DNA of 23,572 bases, taken from positions 26,235 through 49,806 of the forward strand of contig CAJURI010000010.1 of assembly GCA_910588795.1 (NCBI GenBank). The letters are read 5' to 3'. Shown one piece after another: positions 15,591 through 23,431 of this stretch (the stretch's first letter is position 1; every line of letters starts with the position of its first letter). Made by a program: the position numbers and the translations under genes. The notes under the pieces were generated by a model. That model was given only the letters and a program-made list of their open reading frames with translations, did not search any database and was not told the origin of the DNA. The DNA comes from an uncultured Duncaniella sp. GTDB lineage: Bacteria > Bacteroidota > Bacteroidia > Bacteroidales > Muribaculaceae.

Positions 15591-16355
15591 ATGCACCCAA
15601 CAATCGATGCACCTATATATGAACTGATGCGCGACAATACGGCAACAGCCTTCTACACAACAAGAGGCAAAATATCATCACCTCAGTCCCCATACGATGG
15701 ATTCAACGTGTGCGGCTACACAGGCGACAGTTCCGTGCACATAACTGAATGTAGGGCCGCGCTTTCAGCCTTCACTGGGATCGAACCGGATAGAATAATC
15801 ATGCCACGTCAGACACATTCCATAAACGTCGCATCCATCACGGCCAAAAATCTGCATGAAGTATCCCTTGAGCATACAGATGCCATAGTGACCGATATCA
15901 GAGGATTGGTCATAGGCGTGAACACGGCTGATTGTGTGCCGGCAATATTTTCCGACTCACAGGCCGGAATCATCGGGATAGCCCATGCCGGATGGAGAGG
16001 AGCATTGAACGGAATAATTGAAAACACACTACATACCATGATCCGCCAAGGGGCCAGACCTGAAAACATAAAGGCTGCTATGGGACCCTCCATCTGTCAG
16101 GCTTGTTTTGAAGTGGGGACAGAGGTCGCAGAGATGTTTGACGACGGCTGCGTGGACCGCATCACATGGGAAAAACCACATGTCTCACTCCACGGGCACA
16201 TAGCCAAAACCATTATCTCACAAGGAGTTCCGGAATCCAACATACAGAAATTCGACAATAGCCTATGCACACACTGCCACACCGACAGATTCTTCTCGGC
16301 AAGAACCCTCGGGATCGGATCAGGGAGAGTGTTTACTTTCATTATCATGCAATAA
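15591..16355 (+). CDS. pgeF: PgeF/YfiH-like laccase-domain protein (polyphenol oxidase family)
   Basis: The 254-residue protein is of normal family length. The three metal ligands are intact: His76 in PRQTHS, Cys115 in TADCVP and His132 in AHAGWRG, with GPSICQACFEVG and CTHC further on. This family was named for copper-dependent phenol oxidation. Later work assigned bacterial members to peptidoglycan precursor editing (removal of mis-incorporated Ser from UDP-MurNAc-Ser) and mammalian FAMIN/LACC1 to purine nucleoside reactions. Cytosolic editing is the likely role here. The start at 15591 is the first ATG after a -7-like octamer, leaving almost no leader. Confidence 0.88.
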   Translation: MHPTIDAPIYELMRDNTATAFYTTRGKISSPQSPYDGFNVCGYTGDSSVHITECRAALSAFTGIEPDRIIMPRQTHSINVASITAKNLHEVSLEHTDAIVTDIRGLVIGVNTADCVPAIFSDSQAGIIGIAHAGWRGALNGIIENTLHTMIRQGARPENIKAAMGPSICQACFEVGTEVAEMFDDGCVDRITWEKPHVSLHGHIAKTIISQGVPESNIQKFDNSLCTHCHTDRFFSARTLGIGSGRVFTFIIMQ

Positions 16356-16379
16356 GTTCCGATTTGCAATCAGACGCAC

Positions 16380-16404
16380 ATTATTTATATTCGTTCTAAA
16401 TAAT
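16380..16404 (+). terminator. AT-rich hairpin after the pgeF-like gene
   Basis: Positions 16380-16387 pair with 16397-16404 (8 bp, all A-T) around a 9-nt loop, 24 nt past the stop codon. It is followed by an AT-rich stretch without a clean T-run. It is a weak candidate. Confidence 0.35.
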
Positions 16405-16642
16405 ATATTTAACATATCACATGTGTGTTTTCAAAGCGAAACAACACCCCAACAAGCATTTGCGGCATTGTAACCTGATTGAAACACCATCGTAAAACCA
16501 AGGAATAACACATGTATCATCCTGAAACACAAAATATTGCAATAATAAATCGTAATCAAAACTTAAATGACAGGCCAATATTTTATAATATCTTGAAATT
16601 CAACACACTGCAAACGGCATCAAAAAAACAAGAAAAAAGCGA
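16405..16642. other. AT-rich region upstream of dnaA, no gene and no DnaA box seen
   Basis: This spacer before the dnaA promoter was read on both strands for the DnaA box (TTATCCACA or close variants), and none was found. It therefore does not look like oriC. A short open frame at 16512-16754 has no family features and runs through the dnaA promoter. Confidence 0.45.
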
Positions 16643-16674
16643 TTTGATTTTAAAAATTTTTTTTGAGAAATTTG
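16643..16674 (+). promoter_or_regulatory. Promoter of dnaA
   Basis: TTTG at 16643-16646, 20 nt, GAAATTTG at 16667-16674 fits the -33/-7 pair with one mismatch in the -7 box. It leaves a leader of about 79 nt before the dnaA ATG. Confidence 0.55.
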
Positions 16675-16757
16675 CACAAGAAATGCGGCAAGTCCAATTG
16701 AATGGCTCCGCAATTCTACTCAGACCTGATCTCTCTTCACAGAACATCCATTAACCC

Positions 16758-18149
16758 ATGCAACACCAAAACTCGCCATTATGGGACAAGTGTCTGGAGA
16801 TAATCCGCGATACTATTCCCGAGGAACACTATCATTACTGGTTTAGCCCGCTGTCGTTTGAAAGTTTGACCGACAACGTGCTCACCATTTCGTGCCCCTC
16901 AGAGTTTTTCGTGGAGCAGCTTGAAGACCGCTATGCGAGAGTGCTCAAAAGCGCACTCGACAGAGTGTTCGGCAAGGGGATCCGTCTTATCTACACATTT
17001 CCGATTGTCGCCAACGATCCGGCCTCGAAAGTAAGCATGGACAGCGCACAGCCCAGTGCAGCTGTGAAGCCCGGACCGGGAGCGTCGGCCAATCCCTTTC
17101 AGGACAAATATGTAGAAGAGATAAACTCTCAGCTCAATCCTGAGTACACATTTGAGAATTACTGCATCAGCGAAAGCAATAAAGTGGCCCAATCCATAGG
17201 CGAGGCCATAGCCAACGATCCGAAACTTAAGACGTTCAACCCCCTCTTCATCTTCGGTCCGTGCGGTGTCGGCAAGACACACCTCATACAGGCCATAGGC
17301 ATACGCATCAAGGAAAGAGACCCTCGCACACGCGTACTCTACATCACAGCACGCCTGTTTCAGGACCAGTTCTCTTCAGCCACACTCCGAGGCAAGATCA
17401 ATGAATTCATAAAGTTCTACCAAAGCATCGACACACTCATAATCGATGACATACAGGAGCTCATTGGCAAAGAAAAGACACAGCGCACATTCTTCCACAT
17501 ATTCAACCACCTGAAGCAAAACAATAAGCAGCTCATAATGTCGAGCGACTGCGCCCCTGCCGACATGGAAGGGATGGAGGAGCGTCTGCTGTCGAGATTC
17601 AAGAGCGGCATGACCGCACGCCTCGACAAGCCCGACTACGCCCTGCGCCGTGAAGTGCTCCTGCAGAAATCGCGACGCGACGGCATAGAGCTTCCCGAAG
17701 ATGTGGTGGAATTCATTGTGACCAATGTCACACAGAGCATCCGAGAGATAGAGGGTGTCATGGTGTCGCTTCTGGCTTATGCAACAGGACTCAACTGCGA
17801 GATAGACATAAATCTCGCGCGCCGCGTGATAGCCAACTCTGTGAAGCTCAACCAGCGCAAGACCAACTTTGAGTCGATAACCAAGGTTGTCAGCGACTAT
17901 TACAACATAGATCCCGCCCAGATATTTGACAAGTCGCGCAAACGCGAAGTGTCCGATGCGCGCCAAATGGTGATGTATCTTGCCAAAAAGCACACAAAGA
18001 TGCCGTTCAAGACCATCGGAGCACGCCTGCAACGCTCACATGCGACAGTGCTTTATGCATGCAAGCTTATCGACGAACGTCTGCCTCTGGAGAAGAAACT
18101 TCAGGAGGATCTCTCGCAGATAGAAAGGGAACTTATGGCAGAACAATAA
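16758..18149 (+). CDS. dnaA: Chromosomal replication initiator protein DnaA
   Basis: DnaA binds DnaA boxes at oriC and opens the duplex in its ATP form. The 463-residue protein shows all four domains. Domain I is at 1-80 (WDKCLEIIRDTIPEEHYHYWF). A variable linker runs from about 85 to 125. The AAA+ domain has Walker A GPCGVGKT at 167-174 and Walker B IIDDIQ at 228-233. The C-terminal DNA-binding domain carries the DnaA signature FKTIGARLQRSHATVLYACK at 417-436. It stands alone with its own promoter; neither dnaN nor recF is beside it. It converges on the HsdR-N-like gene across 33 nt. Confidence 0.97.
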   Translation: MQHQNSPLWDKCLEIIRDTIPEEHYHYWFSPLSFESLTDNVLTISCPSEFFVEQLEDRYARVLKSALDRVFGKGIRLIYTFPIVANDPASKVSMDSAQPSAAVKPGPGASANPFQDKYVEEINSQLNPEYTFENYCISESNKVAQSIGEAIANDPKLKTFNPLFIFGPCGVGKTHLIQAIGIRIKERDPRTRVLYITARLFQDQFSSATLRGKINEFIKFYQSIDTLIIDDIQELIGKEKTQRTFFHIFNHLKQNNKQLIMSSDCAPADMEGMEERLLSRFKSGMTARLDKPDYALRREVLLQKSRRDGIELPEDVVEFIVTNVTQSIREIEGVMVSLLAYATGLNCEIDINLARRVIANSVKLNQRKTNFESITKVVSDYYNIDPAQIFDKSRKREVSDARQMVMYLAKKHTKMPFKTIGARLQRSHATVLYACKLIDERLPLEKKLQEDLSQIERELMAEQ

Positions 18150-18182
18150 CAGAATAAACAATCTTTTACCTGAACATAGCCT

Positions 18183-18662
18183 TTACAAAACGAGCTCCTC
18201 ATATCGCGGCAAGCGTGTGAGGAGCTCGCATTTGCCCTCCTCAGCATCCACCTTTATGCAATAATGATGAAGGCCGTTGCTCACCACAAGGTAAGGGACC
18301 TTCAGCACTATGTTGTAACGCATTATCTGGTCTATCACCTTACGGTCTATCCTTACTCCCGGGGCCTTGTACTCTATTATCATAAATGGCTTGAGCGAGC
18401 GGTCAAACACCACCGTGTCACACCTTCTCGACATATCATTGAGCCGTATGCCCATCTCATTTGCGATCATGCCGCGCGGCACACCCATATGTGACATAAG
18501 GAAATGCACAAAATGCTGGCGCACCCACTCTTCAGGAGTCACAAGGAGCCATTTCTGTCTCAAAACGTCATACACCTCCACGCCATTCGCTCCGCTGCGC
18601 AACGAGAGATCGGCGGCCGGAAGATTCAACTGTGAAGGCAGATTCTGTGTGGATGAAGGCAT
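18183..18662 (-). CDS. Standalone HsdR-N-like protein with PD-(D/E)xK nuclease motif
   Basis: The 159-residue protein matches the N-terminal nuclease domain of type I restriction HsdR subunits, but no helicase, HsdM or HsdS is present. The catalytic signature is visible: Asp82 in RRCDTVVF, then Glu97 and Lys99 in MIIEYKAP. Upstream, Glu69 lies in IANEMGIRL. Small free-standing proteins of this type are common in Bacteroidetes chromosomes and are usually labelled type I restriction enzyme R protein N-terminal domain. The label should not be read as a restriction system. The function is unknown; its place between dnaA and holA suggests a DNA-maintenance role, but that is guesswork. Confidence 0.8.
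   Translation of the reverse strand: MPSSTQNLPSQLNLPAADLSLRSGANGVEVYDVLRQKWLLVTPEEWVRQHFVHFLMSHMGVPRGMIANEMGIRLNDMSRRCDTVVFDRSLKPFMIIEYKAPGVRIDRKVIDQIMRYNIVLKVPYLVVSNGLHHYCIKVDAEEGKCELLTRLPRYEELVL
18191..18228 (-). terminator. Hairpin terminator built into the last codons of the HsdR-N-like gene
   Basis: Positions 18191-18201 pair perfectly with 18218-18228 (11 bp) around a 16-nt loop. On the minus strand the stem is followed by TTTTG and the stop codon TAA, so the terminator stem lies inside the coding sequence. The same stem is 41 nt after the dnaA stop and could act on that transcript too, but no T-run follows in that direction. Confidence 0.6.
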
Positions 18663-18688
18663 GAGTCAGACATAATGGTTATCACACG

Positions 18689-18696
18689 CAAAATTA
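18689..18696 (-). promoter_or_regulatory. -7 element for the HsdR-N-like gene
   Basis: TAATTTTG on the minus strand matches the -7 consensus. The expected -33 site reads GCTG, a partial match. The leader would be about 22 nt. Confidence 0.5.
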
Positions 18697-18738
18697 ACTA
18701 ATAAGAGCGGATATGACAGCACATGGCGGCCAAAAACT

Positions 18739-18770
18739 TTTGCACATGCGGTTATTTATTGCTAAATTTA
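18739..18770 (+). promoter_or_regulatory. Promoter of holA
   Basis: TTTG at 18739-18742, 20 nt, TAAATTTA at 18763-18770 has one mismatch to the -7 consensus. Transcription would start near 18775, about 27 nt before the ATG. Confidence 0.6.
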
Positions 18771-18801
18771 CGCTCATATTACATATCTTCCTACCGACAT
18801 C

Positions 18802-19863
18802 ATGGCTCCATCCTCCAAGACCTCATCCACTACAGCAGCCGACATTACATTCCCGCAGCTCATGCGTCAGATAGCCAACCGGCAGCTCGCACCCATATAT
18901 CTGCTCCACGGAGAAGAGGGATACTATATCGACGAGCTTGTTAAGGCTTTCGAGGGATTGCTTCCTGAAGAGGACCGCGACTTCAACATGTACACCCTCT
19001 ACGGACCCGAAACCGGCATGGAGACGGTCATGGACATATGCCGGAGATTGCCCATGATGGCAGAGCATCAGGTGGTGATAGTAAAGGAAGCGCAGTCGGT
19101 ACGTGCCGACTCGCTCAACAAGCTGCACCACTATGCCGAGCACCCCACCCCGTCCACCATACTTGTCATAGCATGCCGAGGCGAAAAAGCCAAAGGGAAA
19201 GAGCTGCTTGCAGCCGTGAAGAAGAACGGAGTGATATTCGAGTCAAAAAAGATAAGCGAGCGCAACCTGCTACCCGCAATATCCGATCTTATAAAAGAGA
19301 AAGGGCTGACAGTCGATGCCAAGGCACTCTCCATGCTGCGCGACTACATCGGCACAGACCTGTCACGGCTATACAACGAGATCGACAAACTCTCATTCAT
19401 ACTCGGGACAGGGGCCATGATCACACCGGAAGCAATCGAGCGCAACATAGGAATATCCAAGGACTACAACAACTTCGAGCTTGTCGATGCCATAAACTCG
19501 CGCAACGCGGCAAAAGCCATGACCATCGTCGAATACTTCCGCAACAACCCAAAGAACAATCCCACGGTCATGACCATATCCACGCTGTTCAACCACTTCT
19601 CCAATCTGCTGATATATCACTACACTCGTGACAAGTCACAAAGCGGCTATATGGACGCACTGGGGCTTAAATCGCCATGGGCATTACGCAGCTATGAGTC
19701 AGCAGCACGGGCCTACAATGTGCGTCAGACCATAGAAATCATTTCGGCTCTGCGCGAATGCGATTGCCGTAGCAAAGGCATAACCTCACGCCAGAATGAA
19801 TACGACCTCCTCAAAGACCTGATATTCCGCATACTCACATCCTCAGGCATAATCAGGATGTAA
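18802..19863 (+). CDS. holA: DNA polymerase III subunit delta
   Basis: The delta subunit is the wrench of the clamp loader: it opens the beta clamp so that it can be placed on DNA. The 353-residue protein has the usual length and layout. The N-terminal part shows PIYLLHGEEGYYIDELVKAF at 31-50, the degenerate nucleotide-binding-like segment of delta, and the following VVIVKEAQ and TILVIACRG strands. A central helical lid includes DLSRLYNEIDKLSF, and the C-terminal collar ends in ITSRQNEYDLLKDLIFRIL. Delta does not bind ATP, so lack of a Walker A motif is expected. It is divergent from the HsdR-N-like gene and monocistronic. Confidence 0.93.
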   Translation: MAPSSKTSSTTAADITFPQLMRQIANRQLAPIYLLHGEEGYYIDELVKAFEGLLPEEDRDFNMYTLYGPETGMETVMDICRRLPMMAEHQVVIVKEAQSVRADSLNKLHHYAEHPTPSTILVIACRGEKAKGKELLAAVKKNGVIFESKKISERNLLPAISDLIKEKGLTVDAKALSMLRDYIGTDLSRLYNEIDKLSFILGTGAMITPEAIERNIGISKDYNNFELVDAINSRNAAKAMTIVEYFRNNPKNNPTVMTISTLFNHFSNLLIYHYTRDKSQSGYMDALGLKSPWALRSYESAARAYNVRQTIEIISALRECDCRSKGITSRQNEYDLLKDLIFRILTSSGIIRM

Positions 19864-19929
19864 AACATGCATCCAACAATACCCTACAAATCACTCCATT
19901 CGTCACAAACAGAAAATTTCAGATGTTTT

Positions 19930-19961
19930 TTTGGAAATCTCGGCGTATGGTTGTAATTTTG
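19930..19961 (+). promoter_or_regulatory. Full-consensus promoter of the fur-like/purA operon, abutting the start codon
   Basis: TTTG at 19930-19933, 20 nt, TAATTTTG at 19954-19961 matches both elements exactly. The predicted start point (about 19966) is only a few nucleotides before the ATG at 19968, so the mRNA would be leaderless or nearly so. Confidence 0.72.
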
Positions 19962-19967
19962 TGAGTG

Positions 19968-20444
19968 ATGAACGAGGACAAGCGCAAGGGACTCGCACGT
20001 GAAGCCCTGAGCCGATATATTACGGAACATCACCGACGTTGCACCCCTGAGAGGTTTGCCGTGCTCGACAAGGTACTCGACATGCCATCGCGTTTCACCA
20101 TCGACGAGCTTACCACAGCCATAGAGGGGGGCGATTTTCGTGTGAGCAAGGCTACAGTCTACAACTCCATAGACCTTTTCGCACGGGCCGGCATAGTGAA
20201 AAAGCTCCATCTGTCAGCCGACACATGGGAGGTGGCTCTCGACAATCCACCCATAGTGAGGCTTGTGTGCGAGCAGTGCGGCAAAGTGCGAGAGGTGAAG
20301 GACTCGCAACTGTTCAGAGCCTTGAGCTTCAAGCGTTACACCTCGTTTACCGCAAAAAGGTTTGAAGTCTGCATCAGCGGGTTATGCTCCCGGTGCCAGA
20401 ACAATGGAAAGAGAAAAGGAATAAAGAAAATACAAAATAAGTAA
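19968..20444 (+). CDS. Fur-family transcriptional regulator lacking the canonical His-rich sensing motif
   Basis: The 158-residue protein has the Fur fold. A winged helix covers residues 1-85 with recognition helix FRVSKATVYNSIDLF at 57-71, followed by a dimerisation domain with two CxxC pairs (Cys101/104 and Cys140/143) that normally hold structural zinc. The HHxH stretch that precedes the first CxxC in Fur, Zur and PerR is replaced by NPPIVRLVC, and the later sensing His before the second CxxC is also missing. His81 is the main candidate ligand left. Sensing of iron or zinc in the usual way is therefore doubtful. It is co-transcribed with purA, 8 nt downstream. The ATG at 19968 is favoured over the overlapping GTG at 19965; the next in-frame Met would remove half of the DNA-binding domain. 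Confidence 0.85.
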   Translation: MNEDKRKGLAREALSRYITEHHRRCTPERFAVLDKVLDMPSRFTIDELTTAIEGGDFRVSKATVYNSIDLFARAGIVKKLHLSADTWEVALDNPPIVRLVCEQCGKVREVKDSQLFRALSFKRYTSFTAKRFEVCISGLCSRCQNNGKRKGIKKIQNK

Positions 20445-20452
20445 CTGACACA

Positions 20453-21727
20453 ATGAAAGTAGACGTGCTACTCGGGCTCCAGTGGGGCGACGAAGGAAAA
20501 GGCAAGGTAGTGGACGTGCTTACCCCGCGCTACGATGCCGTAGCAAGATTCCAGGGGGGACCAAACGCAGGCCACACACTCGAATTTGAAGGGAAAAAAT
20601 ATGTGCTCCGCTCCATACCATCCGGAATATTCCAGCATGGACAGATCAACATCATCGGCAACGGCGTAGTGCTTGACCCGGTATTGTTCAAGCAGGAAGC
20701 TGAAGAGCTCGAAAAGAGCGGTGTGGATCTGCGGTCGATACTGCGCATATCCAAGAAAGTACACCTCATCGCTCCCACCCACCGTCTGCTTGACGCCGCT
20801 AACGAAAAGGCCAAAGGTGGCAAGAAGATAGGCACGACCGGCAAAGGCATCGGCCCGACCTACACTGACAAGATATCGCGCAACGGTCTGCGCCTCGGCG
20901 ATGTGTTCCACAACTTCGATGAGAAATACAATGCCCTGCGCGAGATGCATCTGTCCCGGCTCAAGGCTCTTGACTCAACTCCTGACACAGAGCTCCTCGC
21001 CTCACTCGAGGACTCATGGATGGACGCTATAGAGTACCTGAAAGGATTTGACATAGTTGACTCCGAATTTCTCATCAACTCGCTCCTTAAAGAGGGTAAA
21101 AGCGTGCTGTGTGAAGGAGCACAGGGCACACTGCTCGACGTGGACTTCGGATCATACCCCTTCGTCACATCATCCAACACCATCTGCTCGGGCGCATGCT
21201 CCGGCCTCGGAGTTGCTCCAAACAAGATAGGCGAAGTGTTCGGCATATTCAAGGCTTACTGCACACGCGTAGGCAGCGGTCCCTTCCCCACCGAACTTTT
21301 CGATGCGACAGGCAAACGCATACGCGACCTCGGACACGAATACGGAGCCGTCACCGGTCGTGAACGCCGATGCGGATGGATCGACCTCGTGGCCCTAAAG
21401 TATGCCATAATGATCAACGGTGTCACACAGCTCATAATGATGAAGAGCGATGTGCTCGACGGCTTTGACGAAATAAAGGCATGCACAGCCTACCAGATCG
21501 GAGGCAAGGTGACGGATCAGTTCCCCTACTCCATCGAAGAGGACATCGAACCTGTCTACACCACTCTGCCGGGATGGAAAACCGACATGACGGGCATGCA
21601 GAGCGAAGAGGAATTCCCCACCCAGTTCAAAGACTACATCGAATTCCTTGAAAAAGAGCTTGAGACCCCGATAACCATAGTCTCCATAGGCCCAGACCGA
21701 AAGCAGACCATAGAAAGAAAAAAATAG
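20453..21727 (+). CDS. purA: Adenylosuccinate synthetase
   Basis: PurA joins IMP and aspartate with GTP to make adenylosuccinate, the first committed step to AMP. The 424-residue protein is full length. It carries the GTP-binding QWGDEGKGK at 10-18 with catalytic Asp13, the IMP-binding GKGIGPTYTDK around residue 129, GAQGTLLDVDFGSYPFVTSSN in the middle, and TGRERRCGWID near residue 300. It is the second gene of the operon with the fur-like regulator, 8 nt apart, with no promoter of its own in that gap. A bulged hairpin lies 26 nt after the stop. Confidence 0.97.
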   Translation: MKVDVLLGLQWGDEGKGKVVDVLTPRYDAVARFQGGPNAGHTLEFEGKKYVLRSIPSGIFQHGQINIIGNGVVLDPVLFKQEAEELEKSGVDLRSILRISKKVHLIAPTHRLLDAANEKAKGGKKIGTTGKGIGPTYTDKISRNGLRLGDVFHNFDEKYNALREMHLSRLKALDSTPDTELLASLEDSWMDAIEYLKGFDIVDSEFLINSLLKEGKSVLCEGAQGTLLDVDFGSYPFVTSSNTICSGACSGLGVAPNKIGEVFGIFKAYCTRVGSGPFPTELFDATGKRIRDLGHEYGAVTGRERRCGWIDLVALKYAIMINGVTQLIMMKSDVLDGFDEIKACTAYQIGGKVTDQFPYSIEEDIEPVYTTLPGWKTDMTGMQSEEEFPTQFKDYIEFLEKELETPITIVSIGPDRKQTIERKK

Positions 21728-21753
21728 ACATCCCCACCGGAAAACAAAGCATA

Positions 21754-21788
21754 GATGCCCCTAAGCCAGTAAAGGCTTAGGGAGCATC
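21754..21788 (+). terminator. Bulged hairpin after purA
   Basis: Positions 21754-21767 pair with 21774-21788 (14 bp with a single-base bulge at 21783) around a 6-nt loop. There is no T-run, so it may act as a transcript-end stabiliser or a factor-dependent stop. Confidence 0.5.
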
Positions 21789-21935
21789 CCCTCCACAGAC
21801 CACACCGGAGCAGACCATGAAAGCTGCTGCATAAAGCACCGGCCACACATACCATAACATAGGCTAACCTTAACCAAATATCCATAAATCATCAACCATG
21901 GGCCGAGCCAACTCTGCCCAGCAAAAACACAAATT

Positions 21936-23180
21936 ATGGCAAAAGTCAAACCGTTCCGCGGCGTACGCCCGCCACGTGACCTTGTCACACAAGTAGCTTC
22001 ACGCCCCTACGACGTGCTCAACTCCGAAGAAGCCCGCAAAGAGGCCGAAGGGAATCCGCGCTCGCTCTACCACATCATCAAACCGGAGATAGATTTCGCA
22101 CCCGGCACAGACGAGCATGACCCGAAAGTGTATGACAAAGCTGTAGAGAATTTCAACGCATTCCAGCAAAACGGATGGCTCGTACAGGACGATAAAGAGC
22201 ATTACTACATATATGCGCAAACGATGAACGGCCGCACCCAATACGGCATTGTCATCGCTGCAAACGTAGCCGACTACATGGAAGGGCGCATCAAGAAGCA
22301 TGAGCTCACCCGCCGCGACAAGGAGGAGGACCGCATGAAGCATGTCCGCATAAACAATGCCAATATCGAACCGGTGTTCTTCGCCTTCCCCGACAATGAA
22401 GTGCTTCAGAAAGTGATCGACGATGTGACCAAAAACGAACCGGAATACGACTTCACAGCCCCCGACGGCTTCGGTCACCACTTCTGGGTCATCGACAACC
22501 CCGAAATGATCGAGACAGTGACCCGCGAATTCGATCGCATACCATATCTCTACATCGCCGACGGACACCACCGCTCTGCAGCCGCCGCACTGGTAGGACA
22601 TGAGAAAGCCCAGAACAACCCGGCCCACAAGGGAGACGAGGAATACAACTATTTCCTGGCTGTGGCATTCCCCGCATCCCACCTCAACATCATTGACTAC
22701 AACCGTGTGGTCCGCGATCTCAACGGGCTTACCCCTGAAGAATTCCTCGCACGCATAGCCGAAAACTTCACTGTCGAAGACAAGGGCACCGAAGAATACC
22801 GCCCGACAGCCCTCCATAACTTCTCGCTCTATCTTGGTGGCCACTGGTATTCCCTCACTGCCAAACCCGGCACCTACAACGACAATGATCCTATAGGCAT
22901 ACTCGACGTCACCATATCGAGCGACCTGATACTCCGCGACATACTCGGCATCACCGACCTGCGCTCCGACAAACGCATCGACTTCGTAGGCGGAATACGC
23001 GGACTCGGCGAGCTCAGCCGCCGTGTTGATTCCGGAGAGATGGCCATGGCTCTCGCTCTATACCCTGTGTCAATGAAGCAGCTCATGGACATAGCCGACT
23101 CCGGCAACATTATGCCTCCGAAGACTACATGGTTCGAGCCTAAGCTCCGCTCCGGACTCATAATCCATAAGCTTGACTGA
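21936..23180 (+). CDS. DUF1015 family protein
   Basis: This 414-residue soluble protein matches the DUF1015 family along its length. It starts VKPFRGVRPPRDLVTQVASRPYDVLNSEEAR, contains the conserved ADGHHRSAAA at 208-217, and ends SGLIIHKLD. DGHHR motifs also occur in ParB/sulfiredoxin-fold serine kinases, and in several Bacteroidales DUF1015 genes lie beside serine biosynthesis genes; a serine-related kinase role is thus possible but unproven. Here no serA or serC is adjacent: purA lies upstream and a tRNA downstream. No consensus promoter was found in the 208-nt gap after purA, so it may rely on readthrough or an atypical promoter. Confidence 0.85.
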   Translation: MAKVKPFRGVRPPRDLVTQVASRPYDVLNSEEARKEAEGNPRSLYHIIKPEIDFAPGTDEHDPKVYDKAVENFNAFQQNGWLVQDDKEHYYIYAQTMNGRTQYGIVIAANVADYMEGRIKKHELTRRDKEEDRMKHVRINNANIEPVFFAFPDNEVLQKVIDDVTKNEPEYDFTAPDGFGHHFWVIDNPEMIETVTREFDRIPYLYIADGHHRSAAAALVGHEKAQNNPAHKGDEEYNYFLAVAFPASHLNIIDYNRVVRDLNGLTPEEFLARIAENFTVEDKGTEEYRPTALHNFSLYLGGHWYSLTAKPGTYNDNDPIGILDVTISSDLILRDILGITDLRSDKRIDFVGGIRGLGELSRRVDSGEMAMALALYPVSMKQLMDIADSGNIMPPKTTWFEPKLRSGLIIHKLD

Positions 23181-23277
23181 CAACGGCCCGATATCGCGCG
23201 CCACAGACATAGCACATACTGAACTGCCAGGTTTTTAGGATTTTATGGTCTCAGCGGGAAAATTATCTGCGCCAAGC

Positions 23278-23309
23278 CTTGGAAATCCGCAAAAAAAACG
23301 CTATCTTTG
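23278..23309 (+). promoter_or_regulatory. Promoter of tRNA-Gln
   Basis: CTTG (TTG at 23279-23281), 20 nt, TATCTTTG at 23302-23309 matches the -7 consensus fully and the -33 with one mismatch. It leaves a processed leader of about 43 nt. Confidence 0.65.
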
Positions 23310-23356
23310 CACCGCTTTAGGCATCATCCACAGCGATGGGTTCTGGGCAAAAGGAT

Positions 23357-23427
23357 TGTCTTATGGTGTAATGGTAGCACTGCAGTTTTTGGTTCTGCCT
23401 GTCTTGGTTCGAATCCAGGTAAGACAA
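23357..23427 (+). tRNA. tRNA-Gln, anticodon TTG
   Basis: The 71-nt sequence folds as a complete cloverleaf. The 7-bp acceptor stem is TGTCTTA with TAAGACA and discriminator A. The D arm is GTGT/GCAC with GG in the loop. The anticodon stem has the loop TTTTGGT, anticodon TTG at 23389-23391. A 4-nt variable loop precedes the T arm CTTGG-TTCGAAT-CCAGG. One T-T mismatch closes the anticodon stem. CCA is not encoded. The 5' U1-A72 pair is also found in E. coli tRNA-Gln. Confidence 0.95.
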
Positions 23428-23431
23428 CTCA

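Noticed and set aside
16512..16754. An 80-codon open frame just before dnaA
   Set aside because: It crosses the dnaA promoter and has a composition dictated by the AT-rich spacer. No domain or homology is recognisable.
16405..16757. Possible replication origin next to dnaA
   Set aside because: No DnaA boxes or close variants were seen on either strand, and no unwinding-element repeats. Gene proximity alone is not enough.
18183..18662. Type I restriction-modification system
   Set aside because: Only the N-terminal nuclease-like domain is present as a complete small gene. There is no helicase, methylase or specificity subunit.
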